Positions 8,693 to 16,240 of a stretch of 64,000 nucleotides of DNA are shown here, piece after piece. The stretch's first letter is position 1; each line of letters begins with the position of its first letter. The notes below the pieces were generated by a model, which was not told the origin of the DNA, searched no databases, and saw nothing but the letters and a program-made list of their open reading frames with translations. The stretch covers positions 310,001 to 374,000 of the forward strand of contig NZ_LQQO01000001.1 of assembly GCF_001619955.1 (NCBI RefSeq), given 5' to 3'. Made by a program: the position numbers and the translations under genes. This stretch comes from Sphingomonas hankookensis. GTDB lineage: Bacteria; Pseudomonadota; Alphaproteobacteria; Sphingomonadales; Sphingomonadaceae.

Positions 8693-9178
8693 ATGGCGAT
8701 GAGTGTTGGCGGCGGCGGCGATGAAGCCCCCCTCTCGGACATCAATACCACGCCGCTCGTGGACGTCATGCTCGTGCTGCTGATCATCTTCCTGATCGCG
8801 GTTCCGGTCGTGGTCCAGCAGGTGAGCGGCCTCAAGGTCCCGAAGGTCGTGTTCGAACCGACGACGACCAAGCCGGAGAACGTCTCGTTGTCGGTGCAGG
8901 GCCTCGATGGCCAGTGCGCGGTGTACTGGGGCCTGACCCGGGTCACGGCGGACGAACTGCGCACTCGTGCGGTCAAGAAGCTGGAAGACGAACTGGCCCG
9001 TCAGGGTGGCGTCGGCAACCCGAACCTCGAACTGCCCGAAGTGCACATCCGGGGCGACGTGAATACGCCGTATCGCTGCATCGGCGGCACCATCTACACG
9101 ATGCAGTCGGCCGGGTTCACCAAGGTCGGGTTCATTTCCGAACCGGACCCGAACACCACGCCGCGTACGCGTCAATAG
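8693..9178 (+). CDS. exbD: ExbD/TolR family biopolymer transport protein
   Basis: A 161-residue ExbD with one N-terminal membrane helix. The proton-path aspartate lies in DINTTPLVDVMLVLLIIFLI. The periplasmic part contains two cysteines (QCAVYWG and YRCIGG) that could form a disulfide, a feature the second ExbD lacks. It is the first of two exbD paralogues in the operon and probably forms the ExbB-ExbD proton channel. Confidence 0.93.
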   Translation: MAMSVGGGGDEAPLSDINTTPLVDVMLVLLIIFLIAVPVVVQQVSGLKVPKVVFEPTTTKPENVSLSVQGLDGQCAVYWGLTRVTADELRTRAVKKLEDELARQGGVGNPNLELPEVHIRGDVNTPYRCIGGTIYTMQSAGFTKVGFISEPDPNTTPRTRQ

Positions 9179-9190
9179 GAGTAGCCTGAC

Positions 9191-9619
9191 ATGGCAATGA
9201 GTGGTGGCGGTCGCAGCGACGACGAACCGATGATGGACATGAACACGACGCCGTTGATCGACGTGCTGCTCGTGCTCCTGATCATGTTCATCATCACCAT
9301 CCCGATCCAGAGCCACGCGGTGAAGGTCGACCTTCCGCAGCCGGACAACCGGCCGCAGAACAATATCGACCCGCAGAAGAACAAGATCACGATCAACGCG
9401 CAGGGCCAGACCTTCTGGAACGGTTCGCCGGTCGATGAGGTCACGCTGACCCAGTATCTTGATCAGACCGTGGCGATGAGCCCGCAGCCCGAACTGCACT
9501 TCCAGCCCGACGCAACCGCGCGGTACGAAGTGGTCGACGGCGTGCTGGCGATCATCAAGCGCGCCAACGTGACGAAGCTCGGCTTCGTCGGCAACGAGCA
9601 GTATCGCGGCGATTTCTGA
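9191..9619 (+). CDS. exbD: second ExbD/TolR family protein
   Basis: A 142-residue paralogue of the upstream ExbD, 12 bases downstream. The membrane helix carries MNTTPLIDVLLVLLIMFIIT with the conserved Asp. The periplasmic domain is shorter and cysteine-free. Two ExbD copies per operon are familiar in sphingomonads and related bacteria; a heteromeric channel or receptor-specific use is possible. A strong terminator follows. Confidence 0.93.
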   Translation: MAMSGGGRSDDEPMMDMNTTPLIDVLLVLLIMFIITIPIQSHAVKVDLPQPDNRPQNNIDPQKNKITINAQGQTFWNGSPVDEVTLTQYLDQTVAMSPQPELHFQPDATARYEVVDGVLAIIKRANVTKLGFVGNEQYRGDF

Positions 9620-9654
9620 TCGCTGATGGCTCGGCCGGTCGAACGGCGGATCAG

Positions 9655-9681
9655 GGGCGGCCTTCGGGCCGCCCTTTTTTT
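9655..9681 (+). terminator. rho-independent terminator of the tonB-exbBDD operon
   Basis: GGGCGGCC and GGCCGCCC form a perfect 8-bp GC stem (9655-9662 with 9667-9674) closed by a TTCG tetraloop and followed by seven T (9675-9681). It begins 36 bases after the second exbD stop. Confidence 0.93.
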
Positions 9682-9769
9682 GTGCCTGCGGCACGCGGCA
9701 TCGCTTGCGCAACCGTCTTCAAAGTGAAACATTGATGTCATCACGATGTAACAAACAGGAGATGGTATC

Positions 9770-10141
9770 ATGCGAATCGGAACTGCCGCACTGCTTGGCT
9801 CGGCGCTGGCGGTGATGGGGATCGCCACCAGCGCGAACGCCCAGCAAGTTGAATACGCGCACGCCGCCATCACCGCCGGCAACCTCACCACCGCCGAACG
9901 CACGCTCGAGCGCGAAACCCGCGCCGGTAGCCGGGAACCGGAAGTCCTCCTCAATCTGGCAGCGGTCTATGCGATGACGCAGCGCCCCACCGAGGCGCGC
10001 GAACTCTATCTGCGCGTCCTGAATGCCAAGGACGCGTCGCTGGTGATGCCCTCGTCGCAGGTAGCGAGCGCCCACGACGTCGCCCGCCGCGGCCTGCGGC
10101 TGCTCGATCAGCCGGGCACGATGCAGATTACTTCGCGCTGA
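9770..10141 (+). CDS. small secreted TPR-like protein
   Basis: A 123-residue protein with a clear signal peptide (about residues 1-24, ending ATSANAQQ). The mature part is helical with tetratricopeptide-like spacing: AHAAITAGNLTTAERTLERE then EPEVLLNLAAVYAMTQRPTE. A good AGGAG precedes the ATG. It is probably periplasmic and of unknown partner. It stands alone between the tonB terminator and a non-coding stretch. Confidence 0.75.
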   Translation: MRIGTAALLGSALAVMGIATSANAQQVEYAHAAITAGNLTTAERTLERETRAGSREPEVLLNLAAVYAMTQRPTEARELYLRVLNAKDASLVMPSSQVASAHDVARRGLRLLDQPGTMQITSR

Positions 10142-10727
10142 TGTCGAACCGATCCGGCATGCCGATCGTGGCAGCCGGATCGGTCGAACCTGCACGGCCA
10201 ACCCAGACCGGCTTCGTCGGATTGCTCGATCATCTGCCCAGACGACAAGCTACTTTCCTGCGAACCTATGCGATCTCGCAAGTAGCAAATCTTCGAATGC
10301 GGCCTGACCCTATCGTTTGAGTCCCGAGCCTCTGCGCGCGCAGTGGTCGTCGCAGATAGAAAGATTGCGAAAGGGAAACCCGCAACTGCGGGGACCGCAC
10401 GAGCGATCTTTGCGACCCTCGCTACGGGAATACAGTCCCAAGTCGGACTGCACGCTGATCGTCAGGCTAAGAGCAGCCTCAATACCGTCGGCGCGACTGC
10501 TGTCGCATTGTGAACCTTCGGTATCACGTCGGGCTGCGAGACGATTGACGCCGGGTCGCCGTCTGCGAGCAGCAACGCCGGACCGTCATCCTAAGGTCGG
10601 CTCTGCTGAGTAAGCACCTGGCGTTATTTGATCGATCGTCCGGCAGCGCCGAAGATGAGCGCAACGCTTCCAGTTGCCGGAAGGTCGACAAGCGACCTGC
10701 CGGCACCTTTCGCATGTTCGGCGGGAG
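10142..10727. other. 586-base stretch with no recognisable gene
   Basis: Apart from the stem-loop at its left end I see no coding sequence. Base composition is lower in GC than the flanking genes. The 98-codon frame at 10317-10613 is Arg/Ser/Pro-rich, lacks a ribosome site and shows no third-position GC bias. No tRNA, repeat family or terminator for the converging GH3 gene was recognised. Confidence 0.5.
10148..10184 (+). terminator. stem-loop after the TPR-like gene, possible terminator
   Basis: ACCGATCCGGC (10148-10158) pairs perfectly with GCCGGATCGGT (10174-10184); inside it TGCC pairs with GGCA. The 15-bp structure starts six bases after the stop codon. There is no T tract, so rho-independent termination is uncertain. 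Confidence 0.5.
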
Positions 10728-13136
10728 TTACCGGACGGTCAACGTGGCAGTCTTCAATTGAGTCGAGCTGTTGCCGGTGCTGATGGTGAAGGTACCGGGT
10801 TCGACAACATGTTTCATGTCGACGTTCCAGAAGGCGAGGTCGTTCGGCTTCAGGTCGAAGGTGACCGTCCGGCGTTCGCCCGGTTGCAGGGTTACGCGCT
10901 GGAAGTGCTTCAGTTCGAGCACGGGGCGCGTTACCGTCGCTTCGTCGTCGCGGACATAGAGCTGGACGACCTCGTCCCCCGCGCGGCGGCCCGTATTAGC
11001 GACGTCGACCGACACCCGGACCGTTTCGTCGCGGCCGATCGTCGTCTTGGCGAGCTTCGGCGCGCCGACGGTGAAGCTGGTGTAGGACAGGCCGTATCCG
11101 AACGGATAGAGCGGCGCGGTGGTGTCGAACAGATAGCCGCGCCGCGAGGTCGGCTTGTGGTTGTAGAAGATCGGCAGCTGCCCCTCGCTGCGCGGCACCG
11201 TCACCGGCAGCTTGCCGCCCGGATTGGCACGGCCGAGCACGACATCGGCGACGGCGTGGCCGGTTTCCTGCCCGAGATACCAGCCCTCGAGGATCGCGGG
11301 CGCGGTCGCGTCGAGATAGGTCGCGGCGAGCGGGCCGCCGTTCAACAGCACGACCAGCACCGGCTTGCCGGTCGCGAACAGGCGGCGGGCGAGTTCATTC
11401 TGTTCGCCGATCAGGTCGAGTTTCTGCCGGTCACCGAGATGCTGGTCGGCCCAGGCTTCGCGGCTCAATTGTTCGTTCTGGCCGAGCACCAGCAGGATCG
11501 TGTCGGCCGACGCCGCCTTGCGCACCGCCTCCTCGATCAGCGGCGCATTCTCGGACGCCGGGACCAGTTCGACCTTGTCGGCGGCCCATTGGCGGCTGCG
11601 GGTCAGGCGCACGCCCTCGGCATAGTCGACCGAGAAGCGGCCCTGCGCGGCCTGCTGCATGCCTTCCAGCACGCTCACGACATGCTTGGGCACGTCCGAA
11701 TAGCCGCCGATCGGGGTGTCGCGGGCGTGGGTGCCGACGACCAGCATCCGGCCGACCTTGGCCGGATCGAGCGGCAGCAGGTTGTTCTGGTTCTTGAGCA
11801 GCACCATCGACCGCACGGCTGCTTCGCGGGCCAGCGCGATCGCGTCGGGCGTCGCCGTCTTTGCCTCCGCGGTGCGGGCGTCGGCATAGGGGTTTTCGAA
11901 CAACCCCATCTGAAACTTCATGGTCAGGATGCGGCGGACCGCGTTGTCGACCTGCGACACCGGCACCTGGCCCGACTTGACCATTGCAGCCAGCGTCGAC
12001 CAACCCTCGGCATCGGGCAGCTCCATGTCGACCCCGGCGTCGAGCGCGCGGCGGCCGGCGGCGGCCATGTCGGTGCCGTACAGCTTGTGCCGGGTGTTCA
12101 GTTCCTTGATCGCGAAATAGTCGCTGACCACCGACCCCTTATAGCCCCATTCGCGGCGCAGCACGTCGTCGAGCAGCCATTTGTTGGCGTGGCTGGGGAT
12201 GCCGTCGATTTCGTTATAGGATGCCATCACCGCCTGCACCGGCAATTCGGTCACTGCACGCTGGAACGGCGGGAAGAAATTTTCGCGCAGCGTCCGTTCG
12301 GAGATGTTGGCCGGGCCGACATTGGTGCCGTTTTCGGGCTGGCCATGACCGGTCATGTGCTTGAGCGTCACCATGACCTTGTCGGCTTTCAACGGCAGCG
12401 TCGTGCCCTGGAACCCGCGAATCGCGGCGAGGCCCATTTCGCCGACCAGATGCGGGTCTTCGCCATAGGTTTCCTCGATCCGGCCCCAGCGCGGATCGCG
12501 CGCGACGTCGACCACGGGGGCGAGGGCGAGATTGGCGCCTCGTGCGCGCATTTCACGCGCCGCCACGCCGAACACGCGTTCGACCAGCGCCGGGTCCCAT
12601 GACGAAGCGAGCGCGATCGACTGCGGGAAGCTGGTAGCGCCACGCGCGACATAGCCGTGCAGCGCTTCCTCATGCATGATCATCGGGATGCCGAGCCGGG
12701 TGTTCTCGACCGCCCAGCGCTGCGCCGCGTTGATGTAGTCGGCGGTTTCCTGCGCGGTGCGGTTCACCGCGTCCTCCGCGACACCGGCGGCGTTGTTGCT
12801 GGCGGTGACGCCGCGCTTGTCCGACGGACGGGTGATCTGGCCGAGGCCGTTGGGGAAGGCACGCGACGCCTTGGCAGCAGAAAAATTACCCTTTGCGTCC
12901 TGAATATCGCCCTTCTTTTCCCAGATGCCGATCATCTGGGCGACCTTTTCCTCCAGCGTCATGCGGCGCAGCAGATCCTCGACGCGGGCCGCGACCGGCT
13001 GCGACGCGTCCTTGTAGAGCATCTTTTCGGCAGCGGCGGTGCGTGTCGGGCGGTTCTGCGCGATGACGGTGCCGGTGGCGGCGGTCGCGAGCAGGCAGGC
13101 GAGCGCAAGGCGGACGGGCTTCGACGCTAGGGTCAC
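10728..13136 (-). CDS. secreted GH3 beta-glycosidase, probable beta-xylosidase/beta-glucosidase
   Basis: An 802-residue family 3 glycoside hydrolase. The start is the GTG at 13136, with GGGAGAGA just ahead, giving a signal peptide ending near TVIAQN. The GH3 N-domain carries LTLKHMTGHGQ-type sequence (VTLKHMTGHGQPENG) and the nucleophile region GSVVSDYFAI; the C-domain has VVGTHARDTPIGGYS, and a C-terminal fibronectin-III-like domain ends the protein. It cleaves terminal beta-linked sugars in the periplasm. Xylo-oligosaccharide is the likeliest substrate because it is divergent from the LacI regulator that heads the xylose cluster and has a XylR-like operator in its promoter. Cello-oligosaccharides remain possible. 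Confidence 0.9.
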   Translation of the reverse strand: MTLASKPVRLALACLLATAATGTVIAQNRPTRTAAAEKMLYKDASQPVAARVEDLLRRMTLEEKVAQMIGIWEKKGDIQDAKGNFSAAKASRAFPNGLGQITRPSDKRGVTASNNAAGVAEDAVNRTAQETADYINAAQRWAVENTRLGIPMIMHEEALHGYVARGATSFPQSIALASSWDPALVERVFGVAAREMRARGANLALAPVVDVARDPRWGRIEETYGEDPHLVGEMGLAAIRGFQGTTLPLKADKVMVTLKHMTGHGQPENGTNVGPANISERTLRENFFPPFQRAVTELPVQAVMASYNEIDGIPSHANKWLLDDVLRREWGYKGSVVSDYFAIKELNTRHKLYGTDMAAAGRRALDAGVDMELPDAEGWSTLAAMVKSGQVPVSQVDNAVRRILTMKFQMGLFENPYADARTAEAKTATPDAIALAREAAVRSMVLLKNQNNLLPLDPAKVGRMLVVGTHARDTPIGGYSDVPKHVVSVLEGMQQAAQGRFSVDYAEGVRLTRSRQWAADKVELVPASENAPLIEEAVRKAASADTILLVLGQNEQLSREAWADQHLGDRQKLDLIGEQNELARRLFATGKPVLVVLLNGGPLAATYLDATAPAILEGWYLGQETGHAVADVVLGRANPGGKLPVTVPRSEGQLPIFYNHKPTSRRGYLFDTTAPLYPFGYGLSYTSFTVGAPKLAKTTIGRDETVRVSVDVANTGRRAGDEVVQLYVRDDEATVTRPVLELKHFQRVTLQPGERRTVTFDLKPNDLAFWNVDMKHVVEPGTFTISTGNSSTQLKTATLTVR

Positions 13137-13184
13137 GATCTCTCTCCCATGACATTCGGCGTCCGGCGCAGCCGTCACCGTATT

Positions 13185-13198
13185 TGGTAGCGCTATCA
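13185..13198. promoter_or_regulatory. LacI/XylR-type operator between GH3 gene and regulator
   Basis: TGGTAGCGCTATCA is a 14-base near-perfect palindrome (one mismatched pair) centred on CG. It resembles the TGGTAGCGCTAACA operator I recall for Caulobacter XylR. It lies 48 bases upstream of the GH3 start and about 97 bases ahead of the LacI gene, so it could control both. Confidence 0.7.
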
Positions 13199-13294
13199 GC
13201 TATCGGGCCGCCGGCGATGCGTCAACCGATCGTCGCGATTTGCAATCGGCCCGGCTGCGCCATAATCAGTGATCCGAAGGAGCCAACCATTTTC

Positions 13295-14350
13295 ATGGAT
13301 AAACCCAGTCGCCGCAGCGGGGGCAGCGTCACGATCCAGGATGTCGCGCGCACCGCCGGCGTATCGGCGATGACGGTGTCGCGAGTCGTGAACGGCGGCG
13401 CCAATGTCCGCCAGTCGACCCGCGAGGCGGTGCTGGCGGCGATCGAGCAGCTCAACTATTCGCCGAACAGCGCGGCGCGCAGCCTGGCGGCGGGGGAGGC
13501 GGCGCAGATCGGTTTGCTCTATGCCAACCCGTCGATGGCCTATCTGTCGCATTTCCTGATCGGCGCGCTGGAAGGTGCGCGCAAGGTCGGCTGCCATCTG
13601 GTGCTGGAGCCGTGCGATGGCGACGGTCCGGAAGCACAGGCGGAAGGCGCGCGGCGGTTCGCGTCGACGCCGGTGCAGGGCGTGATCCTGCCGCCGCCGC
13701 TGTCGGATGCCCCGCTGGTGCAGGACGAACTGGACGCGGCGGGCACGCCTTCGGTCGCGGTCGCGGTCGGCATGGCGCAACCAGGCCGCTCGTCGGTTCG
13801 CATCGATGATTTCGCGGCGGCCAAGGCGATGACCGGGCATCTTCTGGGTCTGGGCCATCGCCGGATCGGTTTCGTGCGCGGCAATCCGAACAACGGCGCG
13901 AGTGCGGAGCGGTGGCGGGGGTTCGTCGCGGCGATCGAGGGCGCCGGTCTGCAGGTCGCGGACATGCCGGTCGAACAGGGGCTGTTCACCTATCGGTCGG
14001 GCATCGATGCGGCCGAAGGACTGATCGACCGGGAGGATCGACCGACCGCGATCTTCGCCAGCAACGACGACATGGCGGCGGCGGCGATCAGCGTCGCGCA
14101 TCGCCGCGGGCTGCACGTGCCGCAGGATGTCAGCATCGTCGGGTTCGACGACACCTCGCTCGCCACCACCACTTGGCCCGAGATCACCACCATCCGCCAG
14201 CCGATCGCGGCGATGGCGGAGGCGGCGGTCGAGATGCTGCTGACCCAGGTGCGCGAACGGCGGGCGGGCAACGATGTCGGCGAGGACGAGGACCGGGTGT
14301 TGGAGCATGAACTGGTCGTGCGGCAGTCGTGCGGGCCGGTGCCGGAATGA
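13295..14350 (+). CDS. LacI family transcriptional regulator (xylose regulator, XylR-like)
   Basis: A 351-residue LacI-type repressor. The helix-turn-helix is VTIQDVARTAGVSAMTVSRV near residue 12, followed by the hinge SAARSLAAGEAAQIGLLYAN and a periplasmic-binding-protein fold with IFASNDDMA and SIVGFDDTSLA. I chose the ATG at 13295 because it places the HTH at the normal distance; an AAGGAG lies upstream. Divergent from GH3 and upstream of the xylose genes, it is the obvious candidate ligand sensor for xylose or xylonate, but the ligand is inferred. Confidence 0.92.
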   Translation: MDKPSRRSGGSVTIQDVARTAGVSAMTVSRVVNGGANVRQSTREAVLAAIEQLNYSPNSAARSLAAGEAAQIGLLYANPSMAYLSHFLIGALEGARKVGCHLVLEPCDGDGPEAQAEGARRFASTPVQGVILPPPLSDAPLVQDELDAAGTPSVAVAVGMAQPGRSSVRIDDFAAAKAMTGHLLGLGHRRIGFVRGNPNNGASAERWRGFVAAIEGAGLQVADMPVEQGLFTYRSGIDAAEGLIDREDRPTAIFASNDDMAAAAISVAHRRGLHVPQDVSIVGFDDTSLATTTWPEITTIRQPIAAMAEAAVEMLLTQVRERRAGNDVGEDEDRVLEHELVVRQSCGPVPE

Positions 14351-14760
14351 TGGCGTAGGCTGGGCCGGTCAACCCGGTCCTGTTGCCACCCCAGACTTGA
14401 GACTTTTGTGAAAGTCGCGCGCTATACTAGGAGATCTGCCGTACCCCCGCCTGCGCGGGGGTGCAGCAAGGGGCGAAGGGTTGGGACTTTCGCAGAGGTC
14501 TCGACTTGATCCGGGGTCCCGCTTTCTACGGGGGGCGGAGAAGAAGCGGGACCCCGGGTCAAGCCCGGGGTGACAGTGGGAGGTGGGCCTTTTCGACGCC
14601 ACCGGCACTGGAATGGCGGAGGGGCGATCGGCCTCGCCAAACGTCTTCAGGTAAAATCGGTTTGACGTTCGATTGCGGCGCTTGCAATTATCATAAGAAT
14701 TCGTCACCGTTACCGCTAACACGTCGCCATGCGCGGCAGTGAGCTTGGGAGTGGACGGGG
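14351..14760. repeat. 410-base gap with palindromic intergenic repeats and an operator
   Basis: No gene. It holds three stem-loops: GACTTT/AAAGTC (14401-14416), ACCCCCGC/GCGGGGGT (14443-14462), and a perfect 14-bp inverted repeat CCGGGGTCCCGCTT (14511-14524) with its complement (14544-14557). These look like the dispersed REP-type elements of sphingomonads. The right end holds a XylR-like site and the promoter of the sugar porter. Confidence 0.7.
14708..14721. promoter_or_regulatory. XylR-like operator upstream of the sugar porter
   Basis: CGTTACCGCTAACA matches the TGTTAGCGCTAACA palindrome at 12 of 14 positions. It lies 40 bases before the transporter ATG, a fitting place for repression of the xylose operon by the adjacent LacI protein. 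Confidence 0.6.
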
Positions 14761-16170
14761 ATGACAGAGGCGAGCGGGGAGCGCGTGAACATCGCGCTTG
14801 TCATCGCCATCGTCGCGGTGGCGACGATTGGCGGTTTGCTGTTCGGATATGACAGCGGTGCGGTGAACGGGACGCAGGAGGGGCTGAAGAGCGCCTTCGG
14901 GTTGAGCGAGGCGGGGCTGGGCTTCACGGTCGGCTCGCTGCTGATCGGTTGTTTCGTCGGTGCGTTTCTGGCGGGCAAGCTGGCCGACGCGATGGGCCGC
15001 CGCAAGGTGATGATGCTCGCCGCGATCCTGTTCCTCGTCGGCGCGCTGGTCCAGGGGTTCAGCCATGTCCAGCTGCTGTTCGTCGTCGCGCGCTTCATGG
15101 GCGGCATGGCGGTCGGCGCGGCATCGGTGCTGTCGCCCGCCTATATTTCCGAAGTTGCCCCCGCCAATATTCGCGGGCGGATGACGACGATCCAGCAGAT
15201 CATGATCATCACCGGCCTGACCGCCGCGTTCGTCGTGAACTATTATCTGGCCGCCGCCGCGGGCGCCTCGACCGAAATCTGGTGGGGCGGCTATGAGGCG
15301 TGGCGCTGGATGTACTGGATGCAGGCGATCCCGGCGGCAGTGTTCCTGGTCGCGTTGCTCTTCATCCCGGAAAGCCCGCGCTATCTGGTGCAGAAGGGGC
15401 GTCTCGACGAAGCGCGCATCGTGCTGACCCGGCTGTTCGGGCCGGCAGCCGCGGCGGTGAAGATCCGCGATATCGAGGCGTCGTTCAGCAAGGATCACCG
15501 TCCGCAGCTTCGCGACATCATGGACCCGGTGAAGGGCGGCATCCGCCCGATCGTCTGGGCCGGCTTCGTGCTGGCGGTGTTCCAGCAGCTCGTCGGCATC
15601 AACGTCATCTTCTATTATGGCGCGACCCTGTGGCAGCTGGCCGGCTTTACCGAAGACCAGTCGTTGCAGATCAACATCCTGTCGGGTGTCGTGTCGATCG
15701 CGGCCTGTTTCGTGACGATCGCGCTGGTCGACCGGATCGGGCGCAAGCCGTTGCTGCTGATCGGTTCGGCGGGCATGGCGGTGACGCTGTGGGCGCTGGT
15801 CTATTGCTTCCACAACGGCACGCTCGACGCGGCGGGTAAACTTCAGCTGTCGGCGGAACTCGGCACGCTCGCGCTATGGGCGGCGAACCTCTACGTCGTG
15901 TTCTTCAACGTCAGCTGGGGCCCGATCATGTGGGTCATGCTGGGCGAGATGTTCCCGAACCAGATGCGCGGATCGGCGCTGGCGATCTGCGGCTTTGCCC
16001 AGTGGTTCGCCAACTATCTGATCGCGCAGAGTTTTCCGGTGATGGCCGCCGGCCTGGGTCTGACGATCACCTACAGCTTCTACGGCATCTGCGCCGTCAT
16101 CAGCTTCTTCCTCGTCCAGAAGTTCATTCATGAGACGAAGGGCAAGGAGCTGGAGGACATGCAGGGCTGA
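14761..16170 (+). CDS. MFS sugar porter, probable D-xylose:H+ symporter
   Basis: A 469-residue transporter with 12 predicted membrane helices. Sugar-porter signatures are present: GGLLFGYDSGAVNG in helix 1, the DAMGRRKVMM loop after helix 2, PESPRYLVQKGR after helix 6, QQLVGINVIFYYG in helix 7, DRIGRKPLLLIG after helix 8, and ETKGKELEDMQ at the C-terminus. This is the XylE/GalP branch; xylose is inferred from the following Weimberg genes. It is the first gene of the xylose operon. Confidence 0.92.
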   Translation: MTEASGERVNIALVIAIVAVATIGGLLFGYDSGAVNGTQEGLKSAFGLSEAGLGFTVGSLLIGCFVGAFLAGKLADAMGRRKVMMLAAILFLVGALVQGFSHVQLLFVVARFMGGMAVGAASVLSPAYISEVAPANIRGRMTTIQQIMIITGLTAAFVVNYYLAAAAGASTEIWWGGYEAWRWMYWMQAIPAAVFLVALLFIPESPRYLVQKGRLDEARIVLTRLFGPAAAAVKIRDIEASFSKDHRPQLRDIMDPVKGGIRPIVWAGFVLAVFQQLVGINVIFYYGATLWQLAGFTEDQSLQINILSGVVSIAACFVTIALVDRIGRKPLLLIGSAGMAVTLWALVYCFHNGTLDAAGKLQLSAELGTLALWAANLYVVFFNVSWGPIMWVMLGEMFPNQMRGSALAICGFAQWFANYLIAQSFPVMAAGLGLTITYSFYGICAVISFFLVQKFIHETKGKELEDMQG

Positions 16171-16178
16171 GAATCTGC

Positions 16179-16190
16179 GTTACGCGTAAC
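16179..16190. promoter_or_regulatory. perfect 12-bp palindrome after the porter gene
   Basis: GTTACGCGTAAC is exactly self-complementary and starts 9 bases after the porter stop. It shares the GTTA/TAAC ends of the XylR-like sites but has a shorter core, so it may be a variant operator for an internal promoter or an unrelated element. Confidence 0.45.
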
Positions 16191-16203
16191 CTTCGCTACC
16201 TTC

Positions 16204-16224
16204 GGCCCCGCGCGTTGCGGGGCC
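16204..16224 (+). promoter_or_regulatory. GC hairpin in the leader of the xylonate dehydratase gene
   Basis: GGCCCCGC pairs with GCGGGGCC around GCGTT. It ends about 16 bases before the start codon and has no T tract. It could tune translation or protect the downstream message. Confidence 0.5.
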
Positions 16225-16240
16225 TCTCGACCGAGTGGAC

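Noticed and set aside
10317..10613. A 98-codon frame in the empty gap
   Set aside because: No ribosome site, no GC bias at third positions and an Arg/Ser/Pro composition unlike the neighbouring proteins.
10674..12602. A 642-codon plus-strand frame opposite the GH3 gene
   Set aside because: Composition is that of an antisense frame (runs of RR, ADR, HH); the GH3 catalytic motifs on the other strand are unambiguous.
14440..14580. Could the regularly spaced palindromes be a CRISPR array?
   Set aside because: The stems differ from each other, there are no equal-length spacers and no cas genes.
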